Assembly (NCBI RefSeq): GCF_000444875.1
Contig: NC_021985.1
Coordinates: 7,584,170-7,648,169 of the forward strand
DNA from: Streptomyces collinus Tu 365
GTDB taxonomy: Bacteria; Actinomycetota; Actinomycetes; Streptomycetales; Streptomycetaceae
DNA length: 64,000 nt
Direction: 5' to 3'
Below the pieces are notes generated by a model. That model was not told where the DNA came from, searched no databases, and saw only the letters and a list, made by a program, of their open reading frames with translations. The translations under genes and the position numbers were made by a program. This document shows, in pieces, positions 53,581 through 61,988 of this stretch. Numbering within the stretch: position 1 is the first letter of the stretch; the number at the start of each line of letters is the position of its first letter.

Positions 53581-54840
53581 TCAGTTCCCCGACGGGCCCG
53601 TCCAGTCGGCCCGCACGTGCCCGACGCGTACCCGCTGCGGATGGTCGCCCACCGGGACCGACGTCACCTTCTCGCCGGTCGCGAAGTCGATCGCCGTGAC
53701 CTGGTCGGCCCCGCTCTCGGAGATGACGCAGTCCTTGCCGTCGCCGCTGACCGTGGCCCAGTACGGCTTGGACGCGGTGACCAGCGGGCCCTCCTGGAGG
53801 GTGGCGCGGTCGACCACGGTGGCGTAGTCGTCCATGGTGCCCGCGACACACAGCTTGGTGCCCTCGGGGTTCATCGAGAGGCCGTGGTGGCGTGAGTCGT
53901 TGACCCAGGTGGTGCGGTCCTCGCTGGTCGCCGGGTTCTTCGGCAGCGTCTTCACCCGGGTGATCCGGTCGGCGGCGACGTCGTACTCCAGGAAGCCGTT
54001 GAAGAAGGAGACCTGGAAGTACAGCTTCGACTCGTCGGGGGAGAAGACGGCCGGCCGTACCGCGTCGGAGAAGTTCTTCAGGCCGATCGCGTCCAGCCGC
54101 TGGCGCATGTCGATGACCTTGACCTGCTTGTACGTGGTCGCGTCCACCACCGTGATGTGGCGGTCGCCCTTGGTCCAGTCCCAGCCGGGGTCGTCCAGGG
54201 ACGTGTTGACGTCCCCGATGGACATGTTCCAGAGGTACTTGCCGTCCTTGGTGAAGATGTTCTCGTGCGGCTTGTCGCCCGTCGCGAAGGATCCGAGCTG
54301 CCGGCCCGTGGCGATGTCCAGCACGTGCACGGTGTTGGCGGTGGAGGCGGACACGGCGACCCGGGTGCCGTCCGGGGAGACCGCCATGTGGTCGGCCCGG
54401 TAACCGGCCACCGGGAAACGCCAGTTGATTTTTCCGGTGGCCAGGTCGATGGAGACCACGTCCGCGAAGCTCGGCCGGGAGACGACGACCGAGCGGCCGT
54501 CCGGGGTGGAGTACATGTCGTCGGCGAACTGGTCGTGACCCTCGCCGACGCCGTTGCGGATCGCCGTGAAGTAGATCCACTTGATCGGGTCCGCGTTGAT
54601 CTCGGCCATCCGCTGGGCCTTGTCCGGGATCACGTCGACGCGGCCGATCTTCGCGAAGTCTCCGGAGGACCGGATGACATCGGCGGTGCCGTCCCAGTTG
54701 TTGCCGACGAACATCACCTCGCGCAGACCGGTTCCCGTGGACGCGGCGGTCGTGGCGGAGGCGGCGGTCGCGGGGGCGGCGACGGTCAGCGCGAGGGCGG
54801 CGGCGACGGAGCAAAGGTGCCTGGTTCTGGAGGCAGGCAT
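53581..54840 (-). CDS. Secreted YVTN/YncE-type beta-propeller protein
   Basis: 419 residues from the ATG at 54840. A signal peptide (RHLCSVAAALALTVAAPATAASA) directs export. The rest is made of repeated blades with the YVTN pattern: DLATGKINWRFPVAGYR, MAVSPDGTRVAVSASTANTVHVLDIATG, FTKDGKYLWNMS, RPAVFSPDESKLYFQVS and ISESGADQVTAIDFATGEKV. Such seven-bladed proteins bind ligands or surfaces, and some bind metals or quinone cofactors; no enzyme residues are obvious. A dyad in the divergent gap with tetR suggests control by that regulator together with the GH5 enzyme. Confidence 0.88.
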   Translation of the reverse strand: MPASRTRHLCSVAAALALTVAAPATAASATTAASTGTGLREVMFVGNNWDGTADVIRSSGDFAKIGRVDVIPDKAQRMAEINADPIKWIYFTAIRNGVGEGHDQFADDMYSTPDGRSVVVSRPSFADVVSIDLATGKINWRFPVAGYRADHMAVSPDGTRVAVSASTANTVHVLDIATGRQLGSFATGDKPHENIFTKDGKYLWNMSIGDVNTSLDDPGWDWTKGDRHITVVDATTYKQVKVIDMRQRLDAIGLKNFSDAVRPAVFSPDESKLYFQVSFFNGFLEYDVAADRITRVKTLPKNPATSEDRTTWVNDSRHHGLSMNPEGTKLCVAGTMDDYATVVDRATLQEGPLVTASKPYWATVSGDGKDCVISESGADQVTAIDFATGEKVTSVPVGDHPQRVRVGHVRADWTGPSGN

Positions 54841-54890
54841 GACTGCTCTCTTTCCTCGGGGAAATCTGAACACGGGCGCTTTCACAGTCG

Positions 54891-54907
54891 ACTTACTGAA
54901 AAGTAAG
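54891..54907. promoter_or_regulatory. Putative TetR operator between the beta-propeller and tetR genes
   Basis: ACTTACTGAAAAGTAAG contains the dyad TTACT-GAAA-AGTAA. It lies 51 bp from the beta-propeller start and 74 bp from the tetR start, as expected for divergent control. Its relative lies ahead of the GH5 gene. Confidence 0.6.
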
Positions 54908-54980
54908 GAGAGTGCGGGCTACTCGACAAGATGTGTGCACGACAAGATTGGGAGCCGGTGGGTGAACGGAGGGGGTGCGC

Positions 54981-55634
54981 GTGACGGGCAGGCTCAGGGC
55001 GCCGAAGGGCCGCTACGGCGGCAGGTCCGCCGAGGAACGCCAGGCCGAGCGGCGCCGCCGGTTCCTGGACGCGGCGCTGCGGCTGTTCGGCGACAGCCCG
55101 GGCTTCCGGCAGACGACGGTCGCCGCGCTGAGCCAGGCCGCCGGCCTGTCCACCCGGCAGTTCTACGAGGAGTTCCGCACCCTGGAGGACGTGCTCGCCG
55201 CGCTGCACCTGGAGGTGAACGGCTGGGCGGAACAGGCGGTGCTGGACGCGCTGGCCGCGGCCGAGGGTCTGCCGCTGGCCGAGCGGGTCGCCGTACTGTT
55301 CCGGGCCTACGCCCGTGACGTCACCTGCGACCCGCGCCGGATCCGGATCACCTTCGTCGAGATCATCGGCGTCAGCCCCGCGCTGGAGGAGCAGCGGCTC
55401 GCCCGCAGGGCCCGCTGGGTCGACCTGATCCGAGCCGAGGCCGACGCCGCGGTGGGGCGCGGGGAGGCGGCTCCGCGCGACTACCGGCTCGCGGCCACGG
55501 CCTTCATCGGCAGCGTGAACGGGTTGCTGCACGACTGGAGTGCGGGGTGGGTGGACGCGAGTCTCGACGAGGTCGTCGACGAGCTCGTGCGGCAGTTGCT
55601 GGGGATTCTTCGGCCGCAGGGGTGGCGGGGGTGA
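54981..55634 (+). CDS. TetR family transcriptional regulator
   Basis: 217 residues from the GTG at 54981, which has GGAGGGG at good spacing; an in-frame GTG two codons earlier is too close to it. The N-terminal helix-turn-helix is seen in RRRFLDAALRLFGDSPGFRQTTVAALSQAAGLSTRQFYEEF. The C-terminal helical ligand domain has FRAYARDVTCDPRRIRITFVE and AATAFIGSVNGLLHDW. It is divergent from the beta-propeller gene and most probably represses it and the GH5 gene through the dyads at 54891 and 51604. The ligand is unknown; a lipid or sugar released by the enzyme is a guess. Confidence 0.93.
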   Translation: MTGRLRAPKGRYGGRSAEERQAERRRRFLDAALRLFGDSPGFRQTTVAALSQAAGLSTRQFYEEFRTLEDVLAALHLEVNGWAEQAVLDALAAAEGLPLAERVAVLFRAYARDVTCDPRRIRITFVEIIGVSPALEEQRLARRARWVDLIRAEADAAVGRGEAAPRDYRLAATAFIGSVNGLLHDWSAGWVDASLDEVVDELVRQLLGILRPQGWRG

Positions 55635-55720
55635 GGGGACCGGCGCCGCCTTTCCGGCCGCCGCCGTCATCGGCTCTCGCCGTGGGGCGTCCCCGCCGTT
55701 GCCGGCCGTGCCGCCGTCGT

Positions 55721-55750
55721 GTGGCTGCTCGCGCAGTTCCCCGCGCCCCT
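55721..55750. repeat. Dispersed Streptomyces intergenic repeat, copy 1
   Basis: GTGGCTGCTCGCGCAGTTCC followed by CCGCGCCCCT is a form of a sequence that recurs in intergenic regions across Streptomyces genomes. A second copy lies 42 bp downstream. The surrounding 55635-55928 has no gene of its own. Confidence 0.7.
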
Positions 55751-55792
55751 TTCTGGGGACGGTCTCGTCGTTTTTCGGCTTGCGGTGCCGTC

Positions 55793-55822
55793 GTGGCTGG
55801 TCGCGCCGTTCCCCGCGCCCCC
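55793..55822. repeat. Dispersed Streptomyces intergenic repeat, copy 2
   Basis: GTGGCTGGTCGCGCCGTTCC followed by CCGCGCCCCC; differs from copy 1 at three positions. The same orientation and short spacing point to local duplication or independent insertion. Confidence 0.7.
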
Positions 55823-55928
55823 GGGGTGGGGGCGTGCCGTTCCTCGTGGCTCCGGCTCGGCGCGCGGGATCGGGGCTGAGCTGGTCTGCTGGTTGGGGGG
55901 CCTTTGTACCCGTTCTCCGGAGACACGC

Positions 55929-56954
55929 ATGAGTACGTATCGAGCCGCGCAGGTCACCGCCCCTAACGGCACGTTCGAGCTGGTCGAGCGGGAGGTGCCG
56001 CAACCGGGACCGGGCCAGGTGAGGATCGCCGTGGAGGCCTGCGGGATCTGCCACAGCGACGCGCTCTTCGTGAGCGGCGGACTACCCGGCGTCTCCTTCC
56101 CCGAAGTGCCCGGGCACGAGATCGCCGGCCGTGTCGAGGAGCTGGGGCAGGGCGTGCACGACCGCGGCTGGCGGGTCGGCGACCGGGTGGCCGTCGGCTG
56201 GTTCGGCGGCAGCTGCGGCCACTGCCGGCCCTGCCGCCAGGGCGACTTCATCGTGTGCCCCAACCTGACCGTCCCGGGCTGGGCCTACGACGGGGGCTTC
56301 GGCGAGAAGGTGATCGTGCCGGTCGACGCCCTGGCCCGCATCCCCGAGGGAATCTCGGCGAGCGACGCGGGCCCCATGGCCTGCGCGGGCGTGACCACCT
56401 TCAACGGGCTGCGGCGCAGCTCCGCGCGGCCCGGCGACCTGGTGGCCGTGCTCGGCCTCGGCGGTCTCGGGCACCTGGGGGTCCAGTACGCGGTCGCGAT
56501 GGGCTTCGAGACGGTGGGCATCGCCCGCGGCCCCGAGAAGGCCGACTTCGCCAAGCAGCTCGGCGCCCACCACTACGTGGACAGCACCTCCGGCACCCCG
56601 GTCGCCGAGGCGTTGCAGTCGCTGGGCGGCGCCAAGGCCGTGCTGGCCACCGCCGGCAACTCCGAGGCCATCGCGGACACCGTGGACGGCCTGGCCCACC
56701 GTGGGGAGCTCGTCGTCATCGGCGCGGACACCGACCCGCTCGGCATCAGCCCGGTGCAGTTGCTGCTGAGCGGCCGCGTGGTCCGCGGTCACCCCTCGGG
56801 CACCTCGCAGGACGTGGAGGACACCATGGCCTTCAGCGCCCTGCACGGCATTCGCCCGATGACCGAGTCCGTCCCGCTGGACCGCGCGGACGAGGCCTAC
56901 CGGAAGATGCTCGCCGGCACGGCCCGCTTCCGGATGGTGCTCGACTACACCTGA
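55929..56954 (+). CDS. Zinc-dependent alcohol dehydrogenase (MDR superfamily)
   Basis: 341 residues from the ATG at 55929. Catalytic zinc ligands are in EACGICHSDALFV and EVPGHEIAGRVEELG; the structural zinc is held by CGHCRPCRQGDFIVC. The NAD(P)-binding loop is VAVLGLGGLGHLGVQYAVAMG. The layout resembles AdhA/YahK-like enzymes that reduce aldehydes or oxidise alcohols. No partner genes are adjacent and the upstream region carries two dispersed repeats, so regulation is unclear. Confidence 0.93.
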   Translation: MSTYRAAQVTAPNGTFELVEREVPQPGPGQVRIAVEACGICHSDALFVSGGLPGVSFPEVPGHEIAGRVEELGQGVHDRGWRVGDRVAVGWFGGSCGHCRPCRQGDFIVCPNLTVPGWAYDGGFGEKVIVPVDALARIPEGISASDAGPMACAGVTTFNGLRRSSARPGDLVAVLGLGGLGHLGVQYAVAMGFETVGIARGPEKADFAKQLGAHHYVDSTSGTPVAEALQSLGGAKAVLATAGNSEAIADTVDGLAHRGELVVIGADTDPLGISPVQLLLSGRVVRGHPSGTSQDVEDTMAFSALHGIRPMTESVPLDRADEAYRKMLAGTARFRMVLDYT

Positions 56955-57019
56955 GACACCCGGTACGGCTGAGGCGCTCGGGCCGGCCGGGCGGGCGCGG
57001 CGGGCCGAGGCGCCCCCGC

Positions 57020-57355
57020 TCAGCCGGCCGCGAGCGCCAGCAGGCCCGTCGCCGCCAGCAGGGCAGCGCCCAGTACGCCCCAGGCGACCAGCCGCTTCCG
57101 TAAGGTCCGGTACCTGCTCTCGTAGGCGTGCCGCAGCTCCTCGGCGCGCTCGGCGGTGCGGCGCCACGAGGTCCGGGCCATGAGCAGGTACTCCGACTCG
57201 AAGTGCCGCTCCAGATCGTCCCGTTGGGTGTCGGTGAGCCAGCCCAGGCGGTCGGCGACCCGGGCTGCCGCCGTACGGCCCTGCTCCCGCGCCGCGGCGA
57301 GCAGCAGATGGCCCTCGACCTGCTGCACCAGCGTCCTCTCGTCCCCCGTGTTCAT
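57020..57355 (-). CDS. Small coiled protein with C-terminal membrane helix, coupled to ctaD
   Basis: 111 residues whose ATG overlaps the stop of the second ctaD (ATGA). The N-terminal ~85 residues are hydrophilic and helical (VQQVEGHLLLAAAREQGRTAAARVADRLGWLTDTQ, AERAEELRHAYESRYRTLRKR), then one membrane helix (LVAWGVLGAALLAATGLLALAAG) ends the protein. No family is recognised. In the other ctaD locus the coupled gene is ctaF; this position makes an oxidase-associated role likely, but it does not resemble CtaF. Confidence 0.75.
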   Translation of the reverse strand: MNTGDERTLVQQVEGHLLLAAAREQGRTAAARVADRLGWLTDTQRDDLERHFESEYLLMARTSWRRTAERAEELRHAYESRYRTLRKRLVAWGVLGAALLAATGLLALAAG

Positions 57356-59046
57356 CGCGCGGTCAGCTCCCTCGCCCGGTCCTCAGGCCGCGGGTGGTGC
57401 AGGTCGAACGCCGGGGACTCGCTGCGGATCCGGGGCAGCGAAAGGAAGTTGTGCCGGGGCGGCGGGCAGGAGGTCGCCCACTCCAGCGAACGGCCGTAGC
57501 CCCACGGGTCGTCGCTCTGGACCTTCTCGCCGTACCTCGCCGTCTTCCAGACGTTGTACAAGAACGGCAGCATGGAGGAGCCGAGCAGGAACGAGAAGAT
57601 CGTCGACACCGTGTTGAGGGTGGTCAGCCCCTCGACCGCGAGATAGTCCGGGATCCGGCGCTGCATGCCGTTCACGCCCAGCCAGTGCTGGACCAGGAAG
57701 GTGCCGTGGAAGCCGACGAACAGCGTCCAGAAGGTGATCTTGCCGAGGCGCTCGTCCAGCATCTTGCCGGTCATCTTCGGCCACCAGAAGTGGAAGCCGG
57801 AGAACATCGCGAAGACCACCGTGCCGAAGATGACGTAGTGGAAGTGCGCCACCACGAAATAGCTGTCGGAGGTGGCGAAGTCGAGCGGCGGCGAGGCGAG
57901 CAGCACGCCGGTCAGCCCGCCGAACAGGAACGTGACCAGGAAGCCCAGCACCCACAGCATGGGTGTCTCGAAGGACAGCGAGCCCTTCCACATGGTGCCG
58001 ATCCAGTTGAAGAACTTCACGCCGGTGGGTACGGCGATCAGGAACGTCATGAAGGAGAAGAACGGCAGCAGCACACCGCCGGTGACGTACATGTGGTGGG
58101 CCCACACGGTCACGGACAGGCCGGCGATGGAGATGGTCGCGGCGATCAGGCCCATGTAGCCGAACATCGGCTTGCGGGAGAAGACCGGGATGACCTCGGA
58201 GACGATGCCGAAGAACGGCAGGGCGATGATGTACACCTCTGGATGGCCGAAGAACCAGAAGAGGTGTTGCCACAGCAGGGCGCCGCCGTTGGCCGCGTCG
58301 AAGACATGGGCGCCGAACTTACGGTCCGCCTCCAGGGCGAACAGCGCGGCGGCCAGGACGGGGAAGGCCAGCAGGACCAGGACCGCGGTCAGCAGCACGT
58401 TCCACACGAAGATCGGCATGCGGAACATCGTCATGCCCGGTGCGCGCATGCAGATGATCGTGGTGATGAAGTTGACCGCGCCGAGGATGGTGCCGAACCC
58501 GGAGAAGGCCAGACCCATGATCCACATGTCCGAGCCGATGCCCGGCGAGCGGACCGCGTCCGAGAGCGGCGAGTAGGCGAACCAGCCGAAGTCGGCGGCG
58601 CCCTGCGGGGTGAAGAAGCCGCCCACCGCGATGGTCGAGCCGAACAGGTAGAGCCAGTAGGCGAACATGTTCAGCCGGGGGAAGGCGACGTCGGGGGCGC
58701 CGATCTGCAGCGGCATGATCCAGTTGGTGAAGCCGGCGAACAGCGGGGTGGCGAACATCAGCAGCATCACGGTGCCGTGCATCGTGAACAGCTGGTTGTA
58801 CTGCTCCTTGGAGACGATCTGCAGGCCGGGGCGGGCCAGCTCGGCACGGATCACGAGCGCCATGACGCCGCCGAACAGGAAGAAGAGGAACGACGTCGTC
58901 AGATACAGCGTCCCGATCGTCTTGTGGTCGGTGGTCGTCAGCCACTTCACCACGACGTTGCCGGGCTGCCTGCGCCTGAGGGGCAGCTCGTCGGCATACG
59001 CGTCCTCGACTGCCGCGGAGCCCGGAGGTTCGTTGAGGATGCTCAC
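57352..59046 (-). CDS. ctaD: Cytochrome c oxidase subunit I (copy 2)
   Basis: 564 residues. The CuB site is in FGHPEVYIIALPFFG (His and cross-linked Tyr) and WAHHMYVTG; heme ligands are in FTMHGTVMLLMF and VVAHFHYVIFG. The N terminus before the first helix is longer than in copy 1 (EDAYADELPLRRRQPGN). The enzyme is a proton-pumping aa3-type oxidase subunit. The two copies are clearly related but differ throughout, so they are not a recent duplication. No ctaC, ctaE or ctaF is adjacent; instead a 111-residue unknown protein is coupled to its stop. The 260 bp upstream, shared with the divergent TPR gene, holds promoters but no gene. Confidence 0.95.
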   Translation of the reverse strand: MSILNEPPGSAAVEDAYADELPLRRRQPGNVVVKWLTTTDHKTIGTLYLTTSFLFFLFGGVMALVIRAELARPGLQIVSKEQYNQLFTMHGTVMLLMFATPLFAGFTNWIMPLQIGAPDVAFPRLNMFAYWLYLFGSTIAVGGFFTPQGAADFGWFAYSPLSDAVRSPGIGSDMWIMGLAFSGFGTILGAVNFITTIICMRAPGMTMFRMPIFVWNVLLTAVLVLLAFPVLAAALFALEADRKFGAHVFDAANGGALLWQHLFWFFGHPEVYIIALPFFGIVSEVIPVFSRKPMFGYMGLIAATISIAGLSVTVWAHHMYVTGGVLLPFFSFMTFLIAVPTGVKFFNWIGTMWKGSLSFETPMLWVLGFLVTFLFGGLTGVLLASPPLDFATSDSYFVVAHFHYVIFGTVVFAMFSGFHFWWPKMTGKMLDERLGKITFWTLFVGFHGTFLVQHWLGVNGMQRRIPDYLAVEGLTTLNTVSTIFSFLLGSSMLPFLYNVWKTARYGEKVQSDDPWGYGRSLEWATSCPPPRHNFLSLPRIRSESPAFDLHHPRPEDRARELTAR

Positions 59047-59306
59047 AGGTGATCCGTCTCCCGAGGGGTGTGCGTAGGTCCGCTCGCGCCGTCGCGTCGG
59101 TCACCGACCATCCTGGTGGCGTGAGGGCCGGACGAGGGGCGGTGAGCGGTCCGGGCACGGCCGATCGCATGACGGATGCACCCGGACGGAGCAGTGCGAG
59201 TGCGTCGACGATCGGGTAGCGAGCCCCGGTCGAAAACCACCGCCTCCGTCGGAGCTGCGGAGGTAGCCTCGGCGATGCCGTTGGCCGACGGGGGAGGGGC
59301 TGGAGT

Positions 59307-59954
59307 ATGCAGGGGCAGGACTGGACCGAACGCACGGACGAGCTGTTCGAGGCGGCGATGTTCGGTGGGGACGCGTCCGCGCTGGACAGGTCCGACGGCA
59401 TTCTGGACGCGGTCGAGGCGCCGCTTTCCATGGCGCGCGCCAAGGTGCTGCACGTCCGCTTCCTCGACGACCGCGAAGAGAACAGCCAGGAACTCGTGTT
59501 GTTCGAGCGCGCGGCCGAGTTGTACAAGCGGCTGGGGGACGTGTCCGGTGAGGCGGACGCGTTGTTCTGGGTCGGCTGCTGGCACCAGGTGGTCAAGGGC
59601 GACGACGCCGTCGGCAGGCCGTTCTTCGAGCGGTCGTACGCGCTGGCGAAATCCGTCGACGACCGCAGGACGATGTCCTACGCGATTCGCCACCTGGGCT
59701 TCGCCGACAAGAACACGGGCCACTTCGAGCAGGCCCTCGAGCGCTTGACCGAGTCGGTGACCCTGCGCCGCGAGATCGGCTTCAAGCCCGGGGAAGCGGC
59801 CGGGCTGGTGGCGCTGGCCTACCTCGCGGCTGAAACGGGGGATCCTTCAACGGCGTTCCACCACCTCGACGAGGCCCGGTCCGTCGCCGAGAGCTGCGAT
59901 GCCAAGGCCGTGCTGGGGTGGATCGAGCAGGCCCACACGCACATCCGCTCCTAG
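59307..59954 (+). CDS. Tetratricopeptide repeat protein
   Basis: 215 residues from an ATG preceded by GGGGAGGGGCTGGAG. Three to four TPR-like helical pairs are visible, for example SQELVLFERAAELYKRLGDVSGEADALFWVG, FFERSYALAKSVDDRRTMSYAIRHLG and FEQALERLTESVTLRREIGFKPGEAAGLVALAYLA. TPRs bind other proteins or peptides. No catalytic part or membrane segment is present, and the partner is unknown. It ends 43 bp before the operator of the toxin-antitoxin pair. Confidence 0.85.
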   Translation: MQGQDWTERTDELFEAAMFGGDASALDRSDGILDAVEAPLSMARAKVLHVRFLDDREENSQELVLFERAAELYKRLGDVSGEADALFWVGCWHQVVKGDDAVGRPFFERSYALAKSVDDRRTMSYAIRHLGFADKNTGHFEQALERLTESVTLRREIGFKPGEAAGLVALAYLAAETGDPSTAFHHLDEARSVAESCDAKAVLGWIEQAHTHIRS

Positions 59955-59997
59955 GATCCGGCGGGCGCCCCGCCCCGGCCGCTCCGAGGCGTCATGC

Positions 59998-60023
59998 GGC
60001 ATGGTAACAGCTGTTACCATGCC
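59998..60023. promoter_or_regulatory. Perfect 26-bp palindrome: autoregulatory operator of the toxin-antitoxin pair
   Basis: The half-site GGCATGGTAACAG is followed directly by its exact reverse complement, with no spacer. It ends 3 bp before the antitoxin ATG and overlaps a possible -10 element (TACCAT, 60014-60019). There is no room for a ribosome binding site, so the transcript is probably leaderless. Confidence 0.85.
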
Positions 60024-60026
60024 CGT

Positions 60027-60266
60027 ATGGCGAAGACACAGCTGGGTGCGCGGGTGGATCAGGACGTGGCGGAACTCGCGAAGAGGCGCGCCGCCGACCT
60101 GGGGCTGAGCATCGGGGACTACCTGGCCAGACTGGTGCAGGACGACGCCAGCGGCCTGCGCGCCCGTGCGGTGGACGCGGCTGCCCGCTTCCTGGCCGAG
60201 CACCAGACTGTCTTCGACGAGGCGGAACAGGCAGAGCGGACGCCGCGGGGAGCGAACGCCGCCTGA
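60027..60266 (+). CDS. Antitoxin of a Fic/Doc-like toxin-antitoxin pair
   Basis: 79 residues. The N-terminal MAKTQLGARVDQDVAELAKRR reads as a ribbon-helix-helix-type DNA-binding segment, followed by a short helical tail (VQDDASGLRARAVDAAARFL, EHQTVFDEAEQ) that would bind the toxin. The ATG directly follows a perfect palindrome, in line with autoregulation. Its TGA shares one base with the toxin ATG (TGATG), so the pair is coupled. Confidence 0.85.
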   Translation: MAKTQLGARVDQDVAELAKRRAADLGLSIGDYLARLVQDDASGLRARAVDAAARFLAEHQTVFDEAEQAERTPRGANAA

Positions 60267-60643
60267 TGGAGCTGCACATCGACGTTCCCTGGATTTTGCA
60301 GGTCGCCGAGGCCGCCGGGGCGGACGATCCGGCCCCCGACGACTACGGCGTCCCCGTGTCGGCGGTCGCGCGCCACCGGGCCGAGCTGTTCGAGCAGCCC
60401 GTCTACGACGGCCCCTACGCCAAGGCCGCCGCCCTGGTCCACACCATGGGCCGGTGCCGTTGGCTGGAACGCTCCAACCTCGCCGTCGCCGCCGCCACCG
60501 GCGTGATGTACCTCGAAGCGGCCGGTATCTCCGTCAAGCCCGCCCGGGAGCACGCGATCGCCCTCAAGGATCTCCTCCTGGACCCCGCCTGCACCGTCGG
60601 CAGGATCGCCGCCCTCCTGCGGACCTGGCCCACCGCCACCTGA
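60266..60643 (+). CDS. Fic/Doc-family toxin component with degenerate Fic motif
   Basis: 125 residues. The N-terminal LHIDVPWILQVAE and DDYGVPVSAVARHRAELFEQPVYDGPYAKAAALVH match the Doc-like proteins annotated as Fic-family toxins in Streptomyces. The usual HPFxxGN catalytic motif is not present: the matching place reads RCRWLERSNLAVAAATG, keeping only the Asn. It may therefore not transfer AMP or phosphate in the normal way. It is coupled to the upstream antitoxin. Confidence 0.75.
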   Translation: MELHIDVPWILQVAEAAGADDPAPDDYGVPVSAVARHRAELFEQPVYDGPYAKAAALVHTMGRCRWLERSNLAVAAATGVMYLEAAGISVKPAREHAIALKDLLLDPACTVGRIAALLRTWPTAT

Positions 60644-60704
60644 CGCCCCGACCGCGGTCGGTCCCGACGCACGACCGCGCGAACGGGGCCGCCGCCCTCC
60701 GTCC

Positions 60705-60940
60705 TCAGGGGACGGCCGGTCGTCCCACCCGCCGGATGGGCATCATCGTCTCCGTCGCCTCCTGCCCGAGGTGATCCAGGATCAGCCGGTTCACGAGAGC
60801 CGGCTTCTCCAGCGGTACGAGATGCGAGGCGCCGGGAACGACGGCCAGTTGGGAGCCGGGGACGGCCCGGTAGAGCGCGGTCGCGGCCATGTCCTCGTAC
60901 GACAACGGGCCGGTGACGTCCGGGGTGCGCCCATGGGCAC
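60705..60940 (-). pseudogene. C-terminal remnant of an alpha/beta hydrolase
   Basis: The readable part is GPLSYEDMAATALYRAVPGSQLAVVPGASHLVPLEKPALVNRLILDHLG in outline (catalytic His in GASHLVPLEKP), the end of an alpha/beta hydrolase. No hydrolase N-terminal half can be found in the region up to the LysR gene. The fragment has no start codon with a ribosome binding site, so it is a truncated relic. Confidence 0.65.
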
Positions 60941-61055
60941 GCCGTTCGGGAAGGAACAGACGGTACGCGGCGGCGAGGTCGCCCCGTCGGCCCAGTCGAT
61001 TCCGCGTTCAGTCGGTGTCTCGGAGGATCCGGCGGAGCCGCAGCGGCGGCCGTGC

Positions 61056-61907
61056 TCAGCGCCGGTACGCCGCCGTGGCGATCTCGACGAGGGACCGGAT
61101 CAGCGGGTTGGTGTCACCCTCGTTCCACACCGCGACCACTCGACTCGGGGCCATGTCGGTCAGCGGCACGACGGCCAGTTCGCCCGGCAGGTCGTGGCCG
61201 AGCGGAGCAAGGCCCACGGTGCCGTTCCACAGCACGGCCTGCAGGCACTCCTGGACGGCGCGCACCACCGGACCCTCGCGCCGGGTGCCGCCGTTCCAGT
61301 AGGCCTGCCACACGGGATCGGTGCCCTCAGGGAACTGGAACCAGCGGCGGTCGCTCAGCTCGGCCAGCCGCAGCCGGTCGCGGCCGGCGAGCGGATCGTC
61401 GGCGCGCAGGACCACGCCGACCGGATCGGCCCGCAGCGTGCGCACCGTCAGCGCCGTCTCGTCGAACGGCGCGCGGGTCAGGGCGATGTCGACAGTTCCG
61501 GCGCGCAGCCCGCACGTCGGGTCGGTCAGGTCGGCGTCGCGGACGCGGATGTCGACACCGGGGTGGTCACGGCGGTAGGCGGCGGCCAGCCTTGACACCC
61601 CCGGGTCGGTGCCGTCGCCCAGGATGCCGACCGTGATGCGCGTGTCGCCGGCCGCCGCACCGACGCGTACCCGGACCCGCTCGGCGTGGTCGAGCAGGGC
61701 CCGCGCCTCGTCGAGGAGCACCGCGCCTACCGGCGTAAGCGTGACGCCGGTGGGTGCGCGGTCGAAGAGGGGCGCCCCGATGTCGGCCTCCAGCCGCTTG
61801 ATCGCCCGGCTCAGCGGCGGCTGACTCATGTGCAGCCGAGTGGCGGCCCGGCCGAAGTGGAGTTCTTCGGCGACGGCCACGAAGTAACGCAAGGTCCGCA
61901 GCTCCAC
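61056..61907 (-). CDS. LysR family transcriptional regulator
   Basis: 283 residues from the GTG at 61907, chosen because ELRTLRYFVAVAEELHFGRAA is the usual LysR start; no clear ribosome binding site. The helix-turn-helix continues through RLHMSQPPLSRAIKRLEADIG and PLFDR. The effector domain is typical (ITVGILGDGTDPGVSRLAAAY). It is divergent from the cupin/DoxX pair, separated by 81 bp, and so likely controls that pair in response to an unknown small molecule. Confidence 0.94.
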   Translation of the reverse strand: MELRTLRYFVAVAEELHFGRAATRLHMSQPPLSRAIKRLEADIGAPLFDRAPTGVTLTPVGAVLLDEARALLDHAERVRVRVGAAAGDTRITVGILGDGTDPGVSRLAAAYRRDHPGVDIRVRDADLTDPTCGLRAGTVDIALTRAPFDETALTVRTLRADPVGVVLRADDPLAGRDRLRLAELSDRRWFQFPEGTDPVWQAYWNGGTRREGPVVRAVQECLQAVLWNGTVGLAPLGHDLPGELAVVPLTDMAPSRVVAVWNEGDTNPLIRSLVEIATAAYRR

Positions 61908-61988
61908 CCTGCGACGATACCCAGCGGGTATCGGCCTCGCGGAACGGGTCTTGGACAGGAGCGGGACCGTGGCGGTGGACTCGTGCAC

